From assembly GCA_012295275.1 (NCBI GenBank), contig CM022670.1:37186189-37249688 (forward strand): 63,500 nt of DNA, read 5' to 3'. The notes under the pieces are model-generated. The model had not been told where the DNA came from. It did not search any database and saw only the letters and a program-made list of their open reading frames with translations. Positions within the stretch are counted from its first letter, which is position 1. Each line of letters opens with the position of its first letter. Shown one piece after another: positions 1 through 20,080 of this stretch. Made by a program: the position numbers and the translations under genes. The stretch comes from Chrysomallon squamiferum (taxonomy: Eukaryota > Mollusca > Gastropoda > Neomphalida > Peltospiridae).

Positions 1-544
1 TAATAAATGTGTCAAAATAGTTAATTGGTTGTGTGTTAATTCCTCAAAATCACTATTTAGCTTTAACAGCTTCAACATTTTGACAATGAAATAAAATAAA
101 TGAATGTTTATGATTTATTTTAACTACTTCTAATTATATATAAATACATTGTTTAAAAAAATTTCATTCATATCAAAATAATTTTGTTTATTTTATTTAT
201 TATGTGGAAAAGAGTAAAATAAAGAAGAATTAACAGTGAAAAAAATTAGACACACACAAAAAAAGAAAATGGTTGTTTTCTTTCCAACTGTTCAGCTTTC
301 GCAATGACATTTTAATGAAATTCCAGTTTTTTTTCTACACAGTTCATTATCACAGTGCATTTATTGAATATAAACTATTACATTAAAGATTACTGTCATG
401 ATTGTCTCAAATTATTGATTTCAGCTTCTCTTCATTGCAAATAAAAAAGGAGAACTGCCATATTGTGCTAATTGTTTTTGACAGTAAGATGTTGCTATTT
501 TCCCCTGAACTGTATGCAGAAATAACATTTAACTGATCTTCTCT
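1..544. other. 3' flank of the IRG-like gene
   Basis: No coding signal is visible on either strand. The sequence is AT-rich. It lies downstream of the minus-strand GTPase exon, so it probably holds that gene's 3' UTR. TTTATT (AATAAA read on the minus strand) occurs near 360-365 and 187-200; either could be the poly(A) signal, but I cannot choose between them. Confidence 0.4.
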
Positions 545-1172
545 TCACTGTATACTGCACGAGTCTCCACGTTTTTGTCCTTCAGAAAAATATTCGCCTT
601 GTCTCTGAACGTCTCTGTGTGAAGATAGTGAAAAACGAGCACCTTCTTTGATAAGTATTGGCAGATTTTGAAAGTCATACAAATCTGGTTTTAATGAATC
701 AACAAAGTAAACTGGTGCATCAGGAAAACTCTCTTTAATCTGTTTTGTAATTTTGTCCTTTACGCTTTCTTCACTGAATGTCCTTGGATGAGCCCTTTTC
801 TCGTTCCTCAGTTCATTAAAAAACTTAGTCCTTACATAGAAATATCTCTTTCCCTGCTTAGCTATTTCATTGTGAAGCAGAACCTCAAACTCATCTATCT
901 TGCTGCAGGAAAGTAGAAGATAGAAATCATAATTCTTAAAATTAATTTTCTTTATGTAATCTTCGTCATCTCTAAACCTCTGAGTGGCAAATCCAGGAAC
1001 ATCCCACAAAACGACGTCATTGCCAGGTACATTGTAGGGCTCTGGATCTTTAGTGCACTCAATAACATCAGTTTTGGCAGCATATTGATCTTTGTGTGGA
1101 AATCCAAAGAAAGAATTTATAAAAGTTGATTTTCCAGAGCCACTTTTTCCTATGACTCCAACATTATAGAGT
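545..1172 (-). CDS. IRG-like (immunity-related p47) GTPase, terminal exon
   Basis: This is the last coding exon of a GTPase of the interferon-inducible/IRG type. It opens after a splice acceptor (minus strand TTTCAG, 1173-1178; incoming phase 2) and ends at TGA 545-547, giving about 208 residues. The P-loop is GKSGSGKST, eight residues into the exon. The switch/G3 motif is WDVPGF, followed by an NYDFYLLLS strand and an FYVRTK motif at the G4 position, all in IRG order and spacing. Two features are odd. The G4 motif reads T-K-F-F instead of T-K-x-D, so the guanine-specifying Asp is absent. The protein stops soon after the G domain, without the C-terminal helical region of vertebrate IRGs, and ends C-S-I-Q, a CaaX-like tetrapeptide. 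IRGs act on membranes around intracellular pathogens in vertebrates; that role here is inference. The upstream exon was not found in the 2.4 kb before the next gene. Confidence 0.8.
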
Positions 1173-1234
1173 CTGAAAGAAAGCAAGAATTGAATAATGT
1201 TAACATACAACAATAAAAGATGGAGATGAAGAAT

Positions 1235-1270
1235 ATGAATGAATGAATGAATGAATGAATGAATGAATGA
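1235..1270. repeat. (GAAT)n microsatellite
   Basis: About nine GAAT units lie in the intron just upstream (in gene sense) of the IRG-like terminal exon. The spurious reading frame through it gives repeated F-I-H-S, which is not protein. Confidence 0.9.
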
Positions 1271-1697
1271 ACAAACGAATGAATTATATTTTCTATATGT
1301 ATACTTTTTGTTTTCAGAATTAATTGTCATAACGTTTTTACCCAGTTTCATCAATTTCTAATAATATTTGATCTATATTTCATAATAATATGAAATACAG
1401 ATGAAATGTTATTGTATATATATCCGAAAATTAAATGAGAAACAGACTATGAATATAAAGAATAGACAAAAATTAAATGGTAAACATATCTTAATAATAA
1501 TAATAATAATAATAATAATATAAAAACTGTTCACAAGGGACTTTGGGAGAGGAAATAATGGAATTGTTTCTTGGAAACACTTCCGCAATTCTGCCATTTA
1601 CTAAATCATATAAATTTCATTTGAAATTTCATTTAATAGTAAGTGAGTTAATTATTAAATAAAGTTTCAGTTAAACTATATAGAACTTTTGTAAGTA

Positions 1698-2424
1698 CAG
1701 AGGTATCTCGAGATACGAGTGGTCCAACTTACGAGATTTTACTTTGAGTTGCGAGCCAAAATCTGAGTTACAAGCGAGCTTCAGATATGCCGCAACGAAC
1801 AACACATCATCCGCCCAGCATCCCGCGTCTCATTCGTTTGCTTCAAGTGGTTACCTCGCCATGGAAGCATCTTTGTCTTGTGCTCACGTTTTGTGCAGTA
1901 TTTTGGCACATTTCTATGGATCCTAAGAAAGTGAGGGCAAAGGATGGTGCTAAGAAGAGGAAGCGGATGATGTTCATTGAATTAAAGCATGAAATCAAAG
2001 AAAAGCATGAGCGAGGTGTGCGTGTAGTGAACATGGCTAGGCAGTATCAATGTAGTACTTTTACGATATATGTTATACTGAAGCAGGAGGAATCGATAAA
2101 GACTGTAAGTCCAGCCAAAGGCGTTAAAATAAGATCTAACCTGCGGTGCTCTGTCCTTTAAAAGATGGAGAAACCCTAACCGTGTACAGTTTACAAAACT
2201 AATTTATTTCTTTACATTCTTTCGTTCTTATACAATATTTGTCATTTATACATACATTTTACTTATTTAAAAATACGGTACAAAATATTGGGGTGGTTTT
2301 GGGGTCTAGAACGGATTAATGTTATTTCAATTAATTTTAGCTGGTAAAATCAATTTGATATACGACCATATTGAGTTATGAGCTCGGTCACGGAAGAGTT
2401 AAACTCGTAATTCAAGTTTTATTC
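1698..2424 (+). mobile_element. Internally deleted Tigger/pogo-like DNA transposon
   Basis: The left end (CAGAGGTATCTCGAGATACG, preceded by TA) and the right end (…ACTCGTAATTCAAGT) are degenerate inverted repeats of the kind that end Tigger elements. The stretch GGGGTCTAGAACGGATTAAT near 2300-2325 is typical of the Tigger 3' region. Inside is only the N-terminal part of the transposase; the DDE catalytic region is gone. At about 730 bp this is a non-autonomous relic. The exact right boundary is uncertain because that end is worn. Confidence 0.75.
1916..2161 (+). pseudogene. Tigger transposase N-terminal fragment
   Basis: An 81-residue frame starts MDPKKV and contains KDGAKKRKR, a KHERGVRV helix and an S-T-F-T-I-Y-V-I-L-K-Q recognition helix. 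This matches the CENP-B/psq-type helix-turn-helix that opens Tigger/pogo transposases (TIGD1-like). The frame stops just after the DNA-binding region, and no DDE domain follows before the element's 3' end. It is a transposon remnant, not a host gene. Confidence 0.8.
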
Positions 2425-2605
2425 CTTTTTATTTCCTCCTATACTTCTAACAGTTTCAAAATAGTAATGTTACGATATACAATGGCATAATTATAGCTAT
2501 AAGCAAAAATTCATAATATTAAAACTGTCTTTTAGTTTACCTTTCCTTTTCAACTGTTCGCCGGGCAGCTGCAGCCATGATTTTGTTTTTTCAAGGGAAG
2601 TAACT

Positions 2606-2788
2606 TCGACGAAGCCAGTATTATGAGCATAATATTTACAAAATTTTCAAAAATATTGTTTTCCTTAACATAGGTTATTGAGGATAAATCACTGCATTCA
2701 AAGTGGGTTCATGCATACAGACTACACTATGCTGTATGTATAATATATTTATCTTCGTATGTTATGCTCATAATACTGGCTTCGTCGA
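2606..2788. mobile_element. 183-bp MITE-like inverted-repeat element
   Basis: A 26-bp arm at 2606-2631 (begins TCGACGAAGCCAGTATTATG) is the perfect reverse complement of 2763-2788, with a 131-bp AT-rich centre and no coding capacity. Small size and perfect terminal inverted repeats suggest a MITE. No convincing target-site duplication is seen at the edges, so the superfamily is unassigned. Confidence 0.7.
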
Positions 2789-3631
2789 CAAAAAAAGTAG
2801 GTTATCGTAAGGTCGGGTTAGGTCAAGTCGATAAAGGGAAAATCAGATTATGTTTTGATAGTGAGTCAGTAAATAATAATAACATATATATGTTAAAGTG
2901 TACACTATACTTTATGCTCTTGCCACCTTTTGAAATTCCTATTTTTATGTGTGATTGGTTTGTCTTAAAATAATATATTTGAATATTTATTTATAAATTT
3001 ACTTATTTATACTGACAACTATGAATTATTTTGTTTATAAGCTGGTGTTTTTCATAAAAGTTCCCACTTTAAAAATTAGTGGAGAAAATGGGCAATGCTT
3101 ATTATACTGAAGACATGTAAGCAAAAACAAACAAACAAACAAAAATCCTATTCATAAATAGTTGCCTCTTCCGGAAATAATAATTAAAAAAAAAAAAAAA
3201 AAAATGTGTCCGAATTTTAATCTTGATTAGTGATGATTCTATCGAAAATTCCACTACGATTTGTGTTCCTAATCCAAACCGTAATAATCCTACAAAAGTA
3301 TCTAAGCTCATTTGCTTGTTAAAATCAACCAGTTTTTCATTACATTTCTAAATAGTGTCTGTTATATTATTTTCTTATATAATAATAATAATAATAACAA
3401 CAGTAACGACAACAACATAGTTACAATATTAAAATATTTACAGCAATAAAACTTGAGCAAAATAATGACCAGAAATTAGTGCATAAAAACAAAATTGATC
3501 TGAATAAAAAAAGTATACCTTCTTCCCCAGAATAAAAACACACATTTTCATACACACTATAGTTTACACGAACACTAATGATAAGAACAAAAAAAAACGG
3601 CTTGACTTATCTAATGATTAACGAGAACAGA
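2789..3631. other. Intergenic, no gene seen
   Basis: AT-rich sequence between the MITE and the stop codon of the Hint-domain gene. It holds a poly(A) run at about 3186-3204 and a short (AAT)n at 3380-3400. The part next to 3632 is probably 3' UTR of the minus-strand gene. Confidence 0.4.
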
Positions 3632-4208
3632 TCAGCATGGAACACCGGGTTCTTCACCAGTTGCCTTTCTGCTGATGTTTCTGGCATGAGATTCTAGCAT
3701 ACTTTTAATCATCTTCTGTTCCTCTGTCAGTTCAGGTGTCTTTTTCTTATGCTTCTTCCTGTATGATTCTACCCAGTTGTTTGGAGGATTACTAACATTT
3801 CGAAGGAACGATTTTAACTCGTTTTCCACAAACTTCTGCGACACTTTTTGGTCGAGTGATAGATGAGAACTGTGAATGTCCACCGAAGCCGTTGCAAGTG
3901 TCACACCTGCCTCCGCCAGAAACATTCCAGTCAGTGGAAAGTGCAGAGATTCTATTGGCATTCGGAAAAGTTTTGCTGTCGTTTCTATGCCGGTAATAAT
4001 GGCCTAGAATAAAATAAAATAAAAAAGATAAATCGTATTGAAACGATTAAAGAACACCAAATAATATTCTGTCACGACATTAGTAAATGAAAAGTTTGGA
4101 AATATATCCTTTCCGTTTTCTAAAGAATCATAACACTAACAAAACAAAATAATGAAAAGAAAACAACAAAAATAAAGCAAACCCTACAACAACAACAACA
4201 ACAACAAC

Positions 4209-4246
<38 letters not shown>

Positions 4247-7200
4247 TAATAATAAATAATAATAATAATAATAAACAGATAAAAAGAAAGAAAAACCGAA
4301 ATATTTACAAAATCTGATATAATTTTTTTTTTTTTAAATACAATGGAAAAAACATATAAAATATATAAAAAGAACCGATATTAAACAATTTTGAATGAAT
4401 AAAAACTTCTGTTGGACAATATTAAGTACTTACACTAACGGTCTCTCGAAGGTCTTCAGGCACTGGGATTTCATTATGAAAACAGTTCAAAACTTTCGGG
4501 CCGAGCCACAGTGATGCTGCGGAGAGAACAAGTTTGATGTTAACTTGTGCCATAGACTCCGTAATACTGAACAGTGTTTGCCATCTGAAATAAGAAAGAA
4601 AGAAATGAAATAAAATTTTAAAAAAATGAAATAAATTAAATTAAATTAAAAAAAAATAAAAATAAACAAATAACGGAATATCTTTCCGCATTAGTTATAA
4701 AAATACTCGACATATTCAAAGAACAGTCAGATAAAATAAATACCTTGAGATTTTCGCTTCTGCAGCCTTGACATCGGCAGTAGAACGCGTGGTCTCGTTA
4801 GCCATCTGACTCATAATATTTTGATCATCATGTTCTCCAGATGACTGCATCTTCAAAAGCTTAGAAACAAGCAGCAGAGCATCATAACAGTGTTTTCTTG
4901 ATGTCCAGTTTTTAGCGAAATCCAGACTGTAAAAGCCTTCATCGATTCTGGAGAATGTCTCCAGGGAGTCTGGCATGGTGGATGTGACTGAAATAACATG
5001 TTCCAGCAATAATTCTACAAGCTCTGGCTTTTGTGACAGATCCTCTTCTTTCCATCCGGTCATTTCTTTTGCAGATGCATAAAAAGCGAATCCTGCTATT
5101 GCAATCGGCCAAAGACAGGCAAGAAACTTTCCAGTTTTGTGATTTGTTATGTATTCTTTACTCCACCGACTTAGACCATCGCTGATTCGTTGCCAAAAAC
5201 TTCCTTTTGTTTCTTTCCAGATATTAACAATCTGTGACAGGACAAGCTCAGCTTCCACCATGAATAATTTCAGTGTGATGTCTGGTCGCTTCTCAGATGT
5301 CACACCTAATTCATCCATACTCTCAGTCAATAAGGGTTTCAAACGTTCAATCAGAATCTGACCGAGAAACCCTTTGTTGTTAATGATTTGTGACGTCAAG
5401 CATTTCACAGAATAACAGACAAACGAGTACATACTTTTTCTGTCTGCTTCTGATCCTGTGTAAAAGTCACTCATCAAATAGATCTGCCTGGCTATGAGAT
5501 TTCTGCAGAAGTCGACAGCGTAGTTACTGCCGGGGTCGAGTATTTCGAACAGCATTACACTTTTCTGTAGAACAGACATACTTGAAGACATCGACATGGA
5601 GAGTGCGAGAGGTTGAATACTGTTTAATGCAATAAAGTAATCAAACAGAAGCTTGGCCCAGTCTTTGGCGTTGGTTTTGTTAACGTATTTCTGAAGCTGT
5701 GGAGAAAGACTGGTAAAAGCACGGATAGAACTAGCGTATGTCAGCATTGAGAAATCTTTTAACTGTGACAGGCTTTCTTTTGCATTACCATTCCAAAAGT
5801 ACAGCAGCTTATTTCTGCTTTCCTCGTCCAATATTTTGTTTCCAAGATCTTTGTTCCAGAGTATATGTAAGCCGATAAAAGCAGTACCAAATACATGTTC
5901 TAGGAAATAGTGCTTCTGATCGTCTTCAACTTTTTGGTCTGCATTAATTCCAAATATCTGCTCTCTCCATTCAGCTGAGACGGAAGCCATCATTGCTTCT
6001 TTGGTGAACTCGAAACTGCGAGTCAGCAACACTTCTGATGCTGGGACGATCACCATCGACAAATCCTGTAAACTAACGTAATTAGACGATACTGAATCTG
6101 CAAACTGAAGCAATTTACTAGGCACTGATCTTTTACTTATGGCCAAAGCTGATCTTGACAAAAGAGGGTGAGATTTGACATTAGCTAAGGCGTATTCACG
6201 TACTTTGTTTACTTTCGTGTTATAATCTTCGCTTCTTTTCGCAATTCCCATAAATAAAAGCGCTTCTCCTTTATTACCAGGTTTAGTTGCATCAAAGGGT
6301 ATAACTTCGCCTTCGAATGACCGGTAATTACATGTCAGTGTTCCAGATATTCGCGTGTATCCGACAATCGGTTGATATTCTGCCGGAAAAAGCACATGGA
6401 AATTCAGCTGATTTTTATGATCAATTTCAAACACCACATTGCCAAGCAGATCTGCTGAAGAAAATGTATGTTCTGGTGTGTGCAGTGAAAAAATTACTTT
6501 ATTTTTTTCGTCATCTGTTTCCTCTCTACCGAGTTCAATTGTTCCAAAATTCTGTATGGACTGGCCTATTTGTTTAATAGTATCATCGATATGGAGTTCT
6601 TTTAACGTAACAGTTGTTTTCTGACAGACAAATTCCATTGGCTGATTAATAAAAGTAAAACATTCAGATGAAATTTCAGTAGTGGTTGTGTCTTCTGCAG
6701 ACATCTCTTTTCTTTGACATATTATTTTCCCATAGCCAGACAGTCGATCGGGATCAAAACAGAGTGTACCAAGTTCTGTAATCCCATCAGAAAATTCTTC
6801 CGTCCACACCATCTGGTCATGGGAAATTCTCTTGGTTGACGTAATATGACTGTCATTAAGAAAAATATTTCCACGGACAATGCTCAGTTTTTGGTATTTG
6901 TTTTTTTTACTGAGGATATTCCCAGTGTGAATGATCCTGGCGTTGAGAACAGTAACTTCTTCTAGTGGAACGCAGCCGTCTGGATAAGCTGACAGCGGTT
7001 TGGGAACATTAGATATTTTGCCTGACGAAAGATTAGTAGGGAATTCGTCTTCATTGAACAGGTTTTCTTGCTTCAGCAATGGCTCCATTAGTCTTTTAAA
7101 AGTAGATTTAGATTCTTTGCGAAAGTGACTTGGCAGATTGGCAAGTCGACTATTGGTTATTTCAGGGTAGTTCAGATGAACGAGATAACCGTTAGCGTGA

Positions 7201-8834
7201 CAAGATCTTGGACCTTCTCTGATATGAATTCCGTAAACCTTGGTACCTGGTTCTATTACGGCTTTGGAAAACGAGTTAATTTCCACCCATTCGTATTCCA
7301 CTTTTCTGGTTTCGATGTTGTGTGCGACGACCTTACAGACGCGATCGTATTCTGATAACTGTCCAACTTTCAGCCAGTTATTTTCTTCTTTTGCAGTGAC
7401 AGGGTCAATGGCTCTCCATCCGTCCTGTGTCCAAAACGGATGATCAGCTGTGAAAAACGCAGCTCCATCATTAATTCCGTATACGAAAGTTTGACTTTCT
7501 ACAGCGTACACAAGTTTCTCGTGAGAAATGAGTCCCGGTTCCCCGGCATCTCCCAGGATAACGTCATTTTCTTGCAGATTTTCCACAGCTAAACTGTCCC
7601 CTAATTCCATCAGTATCGAGGTATTGCCCAAAAGGCAGCCGCCAGTGTGAAGTTTGGGCACATACTCCATCAGACCTACGGATCTGACACGATATGCTGA
7701 TGGACCGTCTTTTCTGTTAAGCCACCCTAAAAAAGAACTGACGTGACCGACAATTCTAGGCCCTGCTTTGCTGCTCTTCGTCGCTTTGCTGGCTGATTCT
7801 AACAGGAATCCAGTTTTCAAAATACCACAGGCTGGAAGAAGGAAATTTTTCTTTTCAACGAATTCACTAATTGTGTTTAAATTAACTTGGCCATCACATT
7901 TTTCCTTGATTTTTCCGATTGTGCAATGATATGTATCGATATTCAACACAAAAAGAATAAGGAACTTTAATAACATTTTCTCATTAAAAGATGATGAGTT
8001 AGACAGATAATTAGATATTTCGGAGGCCCATTCCTCTTTGTTATTGCTCAGAAACAATTTGAGTTTGGATTTCTCCGTTAACCAATATCTGAAAATGGCT
8101 CTAGATATTTGATATCCTTTTTCTCCTGCAATAATAGAAGTCCATGACTCTTCAGCTTTTTTAATATTCACAGCATTTTGCAATTCTGAAATCTGAAAAC
8201 ATGAAAAAAATATGAACAATCTATAAATATAAGCAAGTGCATTTATATTTTGACTAGTTCAGTGTCGTTTGTTCTGAGAAATAACACGTTAAAGTTTTCA
8301 ATATGTAAATTTTTTTTAGAGATTAAGATATTTTCCATGTTTTAGAGATAAAAAAAGACATACACAGAAGACAATCTAACGATTAGAATTGTTTTAGTTT
8401 TGATTTATTAGCGACAATAAACGCCAACACTTTTTTCTTCTGAATTTATATATATATAATAAAAAGAAATTAAAAAGAAAGAAAGAAAACTATTATATAT
8501 AAAATTAAAATGAAGTTTGTGCATAATTATTGTTAATTGTTTCTTGGTGGGACTATTGTAGAATTATATTAAAACTGTCTTATGTATAAATAGCTATATT
8601 TACCTGTCCCAGATTCCAAGCCATCAATGGAACAGCAATATCGGACACTGTTTTAATTTCGTCTTCATCCAACAACTTGGAAGAGTCAAAGAATGCTAAA
8701 TTGTGAAAAAAAACTTTCGATATATCAGCGACTGCAGCTGATTTTACAATGTTAATGAATATATCGACAATTTCTGTTTCTGGAAACTCCAAGTCATCCA
8801 GCAACCCAATAAATATCTCAGCATCTATTGTCAT
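3632..8834 (-). CDS. Hint (hedgehog/intein)-domain protein of unknown family, ~1400 aa
   Basis: The gene model has four exons read from splice sites with matching phases: 8834-8604 (77 residues, starts MTIDAEIF), 8192-4744 (one 3.45-kb exon), 4584-4434 and 4003-3632 (ends …GVPC, stop). I do not recognise the family as a whole. Residues 1-260 look mainly helical. Residues 263-418 are a Hint domain (separate entry). Residues ~430-650 are beta-rich, with motifs such as VRGNIFLNDSH and ISGTLTCNYRSF. From ~700 to the end the protein is helical, finishing with a basic tail (KKHKKKTPEL). No signal peptide is apparent at the chosen start, which is the first ATG of the open exon. Hint domains cleave or splice their host protein autocatalytically, so this may be a self-processing protein; that is inference. 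The neighbours (IRG-like GTPase, OXCT1, both on the same strand) give no functional hint. Confidence 0.8.
7170..7637 (-). other. Hint domain coding segment (residues 263-418)
   Basis: The domain begins at Cys263 in TGGCLLGNTS, the usual C-L-x-G-x-T start of a Hint fold. An E-N-D-V-I-L-G-D turn follows, matching the common GD-V motif. The next block is FFTADHPFWTQDGW, which supplies the TxxH residues needed for the N-terminal acyl shift, plus HPFW..DGW. The segment closes with ANGYLVHLN. Canonical inteins and Hint domains end V-H-N; here Leu separates His from Asn418 and the next residue is Tyr, not Cys/Ser/Thr. The first step (thioester formation) therefore looks possible, while splicing looks unlikely. 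The domain is uninterrupted within the largest exon. Confidence 0.85.
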
Positions 8835-10138
8835 TTTTTATTTATTTTTTTACCTGTGCTGTTCTGATCTGTAAAATGCTCACAAATAAGATAGCGATTT
8901 GTTTGAAAATGATGGAGCTAACACGAAGAACTGTCGAAACAAAGTGGCCAGTTCCAGTCGTGCGGGCGGTTTTTAAAAAGAAATCGTAACCATCTGTGAC
9001 TTGACACTGACATTTACTCTGAAGTGATTCATGTAGTTAATTAGACTCTTTCGTTAATTAAAGTGATAAATTGTGGTTAACTGTAATGTGGTACTTTTTA
9101 TAATTAAATGTGCGTTGTGCACGACATCGGTAAATTTCAGGTCTGAATGATAATCAACACCTGTTAGCCTATAAATTTGTGTCAAAAATGATGATTAGTT
9201 TCATGTAATTAAAGCAGAAAATTATATTTTCCCATCTGTCTGAAACTATGCGTGTAAACGTACAATTAAACGAAATTCACAAACAAAAAAAACAAAAAAA
9301 AAAATAAATAAAAGAAGAAAAATATAGACGTTCAGAAATAAACATAATAACAACAGCTACAAAAACAACAATATTAAAATATTATAAAGATGTACGGTAA
9401 AAGTTGTGGATTTTCTCTCTCATTATCATTATGGTTATAGATAGAGAAATACATATATAGATGTGTGTGTGTGTGTGTGTGTGTTGTGTGTGTGTTGAAA
9501 TGTTAACCAAATATTTATTATTTTTAATTTTTTAAATTTATTATCTTAATTTTCCCACAAATACAAAAGAACACTTTGCATTTGACAAATCAGTCCTTGA
9601 ATACTGGCTGTAAAGGTTAAATTGTCAAGTAATATAAATCTATAAATCACAACACAAGTACAATATTCCACTCATTTTTTATTATATAAACATTCAGATT
9701 ATAAACTCTGTCTAAAAGTGTCAGTACAGCAAACATTCATTCTCTATATTATAAACACACATGATTTAATTTTAAAATATATTTCAAGTATACATGAGAA
9801 GATTATATACACACACATATCTTCTACATTCTTGAAAAAAAATGTGTGTGAGGGGTGTATGCACATGTAGCACTAAAATAATTTTCTATATATGATACAC
9901 AAACTTGCTCATCTACATGTTACAAAATATTGTTTGGTTACTTATTAAAAGATATGACTGTAATTCAATAACAGACCATACCTAATTTAAAAAAAATATT
10001 TTTTTAAAAAATAAAAATTTAAAATTTAAAAATTTATATTTAAATTATAAGATTTGAACTTGCCAATGACATTCCATATTGTACATTTTTCTGATAGAGG
10101 TAAATAATGTTTTAACATTCATATAAAAATTAGTAATA

Positions 10139-10197
<59 letters not shown>

Positions 10198-12144
10198 TAA
10201 CAATAATAATAATAAAATAAGCAAGTATGCAAATAAATAAATAAAACTAAAATTAAAATCTTAAAATAATAATAATAATAATAATAATTACATTTTTGCT
10301 CAGCAAATATTGCATTTATGTACCATTAAAAAATTATAACTACATCCACTCTGCTAACTATGAAATAAATGAGCTGACACTATTTTTTTTTTATATTAAA
10401 CAAAATATTTACAGAACTAGAAATTTATTAAATTATTAAAACTCCAGATTTTGATCACATTATTTTATTGCACCTTTTCTACATGATCTTCAACAAAATT
10501 AGTGACATCATTTTCAAATATATTAAAAAATAAAATTTAAAAAAAAACACCCCAAAAATATGAGTAAAAGCAATCTTAAATGCCCAAACGACTTACTGCA
10601 AATAATTTCATTCCGATTTCTAAAAACAATTTTTAAATACATTGTTTTTACATAGGAATTCTCTAAGATGGATGATGTCTGTCTGTTTGTGTGTGTCTGT
10701 ATGTTAAAGAGATGTAATACTATGGAGAAATCTCATCAGTTATTTGTGCTTTTTTTTTTTCTTACCTATCACGGACTTTGGTATTATAACCACCAAAACA
10801 ACCTAAGAATAACAATGCAGTGATTGGAATGCAAAACATGAAATATTTTACAGATGAAATTAAGCTGAAGCTTCTCCTCTAGTAATCTTTTTTTTTAAAT
10901 TTTATTTACATAATTACACATTTTACTTCTAATAACAATTCTACAGAAGAAATCTCAACAAAACAATAAAACACTTAACCCTACCTCAGCTTTAACACTA
11001 AAGAGGATAATGACTTAGTGTAAATGAGGCCAAGTTTAAACTGCACTTACAATGGCTGTCTGGACCAGCCAAGCCTACAATTCACCAACTATAAATGACA
11101 AATGAACTCTAGAAAAATATAAATTCATTGTGCCTATAACTGTTATTGCATTTTTAGAAAGCAAAATGTACAGCAGCAACAATATATTATAATGTTGATT
11201 CAAAAATATTTACTTGTTCAGAACTGTTTGGGAAGTATTTCAGAAAGTGACTTAGAATACATGGAAGACAAGGTCTTCATTTTCAGTCAGTTGAACTAGA
11301 TTTCTTCTCATAAAAAAAAAAATAATAATAGAAAAAATATAAATAAATAAATAAATAAATAAACAAATAAATAAATAATTAAAATTGTAAAACTTCAGTT
11401 ATTAATACTTTGAAATAATCTTTCCAGGAATTTAACTGTATGTGAGAAAGGTTTCCTCTTTGGAATATCAAACTGTGTAGCTTTTTTAAAAAAAAAAAAA
11501 ACAGATTTCATAAATTATACTGTATGAAAGTTATGCATTATGCAGCATCAGAACTAGGTAAAAATAAAATTTAAAAATATAAAAATGTGTTAGGCTGTAT
11601 AACAATCTCCACCTACAGTGAGTTAGTACAATATAAACATTCTAGATTATGTTATCATGTTTATATTATGCAAAAACTGTTTATATACACATTCTAGATT
11701 ATATATGCATAGATATATATATTATGCAAAAAAAATTTATATACACATTCTAGATTATATATGCATATATATATATATATTATGCAAAAAATGTTGATAT
11801 ACATAAAATTTTATTTGTGGATTGTTTTCTGTTTTTCTCAAAATTATGACTCAAGATATTTTGAAACATTTTATCTATTGAAATCAGTTTTTTTTTTTTT
11901 TTTATCTAAAAATAAAATTATGCATTGATTGTGTGTGTGTGCGTCATAACAATTCCAAAAAAAAAATATATATACAAACTATGTGCTTTACACACACACA
12001 AGTAATTTCTCATTTGTCTGTGATTAGAAAATTATTCCCTGAATTTGGTTGACAAATGTGTATTATTTGTCATTAACTGGTAACACACTTGGGCTGTTGT
12101 GTTCAACTGATGAGCAGAAATGGAGGCCAAGAAGAAATTTCTTT
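8835..12144. other. Promoter side of the Hint gene and 3' region of OXCT1
   Basis: No coding exon is seen. The first ~150 bases past 8834 should carry the 5' UTR and promoter of the minus-strand Hint gene, but no convincing TATA box is seen. Further right the sequence is AT-rich 3' flank of OXCT1 with a (GT)n tract (about 9464-9498), (AAT)n tracts (10138-10220 and 10268-10290) and several TTTATT boxes that could serve as poly(A) signals on the minus strand. Confidence 0.4.
11636..11800. repeat. Short AT-rich tandem repeat, ~2.5 copies
   Basis: The motif ACACATTCTAGATTATATAT followed by GCATA, an (AT)n run and TTATGCAAAAA recurs with a period of about 65 bases downstream of OXCT1. A partial first copy starts near 11636. 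It looks like a small local duplication with no coding content. Confidence 0.75.

Positions 12145-20080
<7,936 letters not shown>

Noticed and set aside
1409-1597. Minus-strand frame MAELRKCFQETIP… as the first exon of the IRG-like gene
   Set aside because: No donor gives the phase needed by the acceptor at 1173-1174, and the remaining sequence is a low-complexity Ile run.
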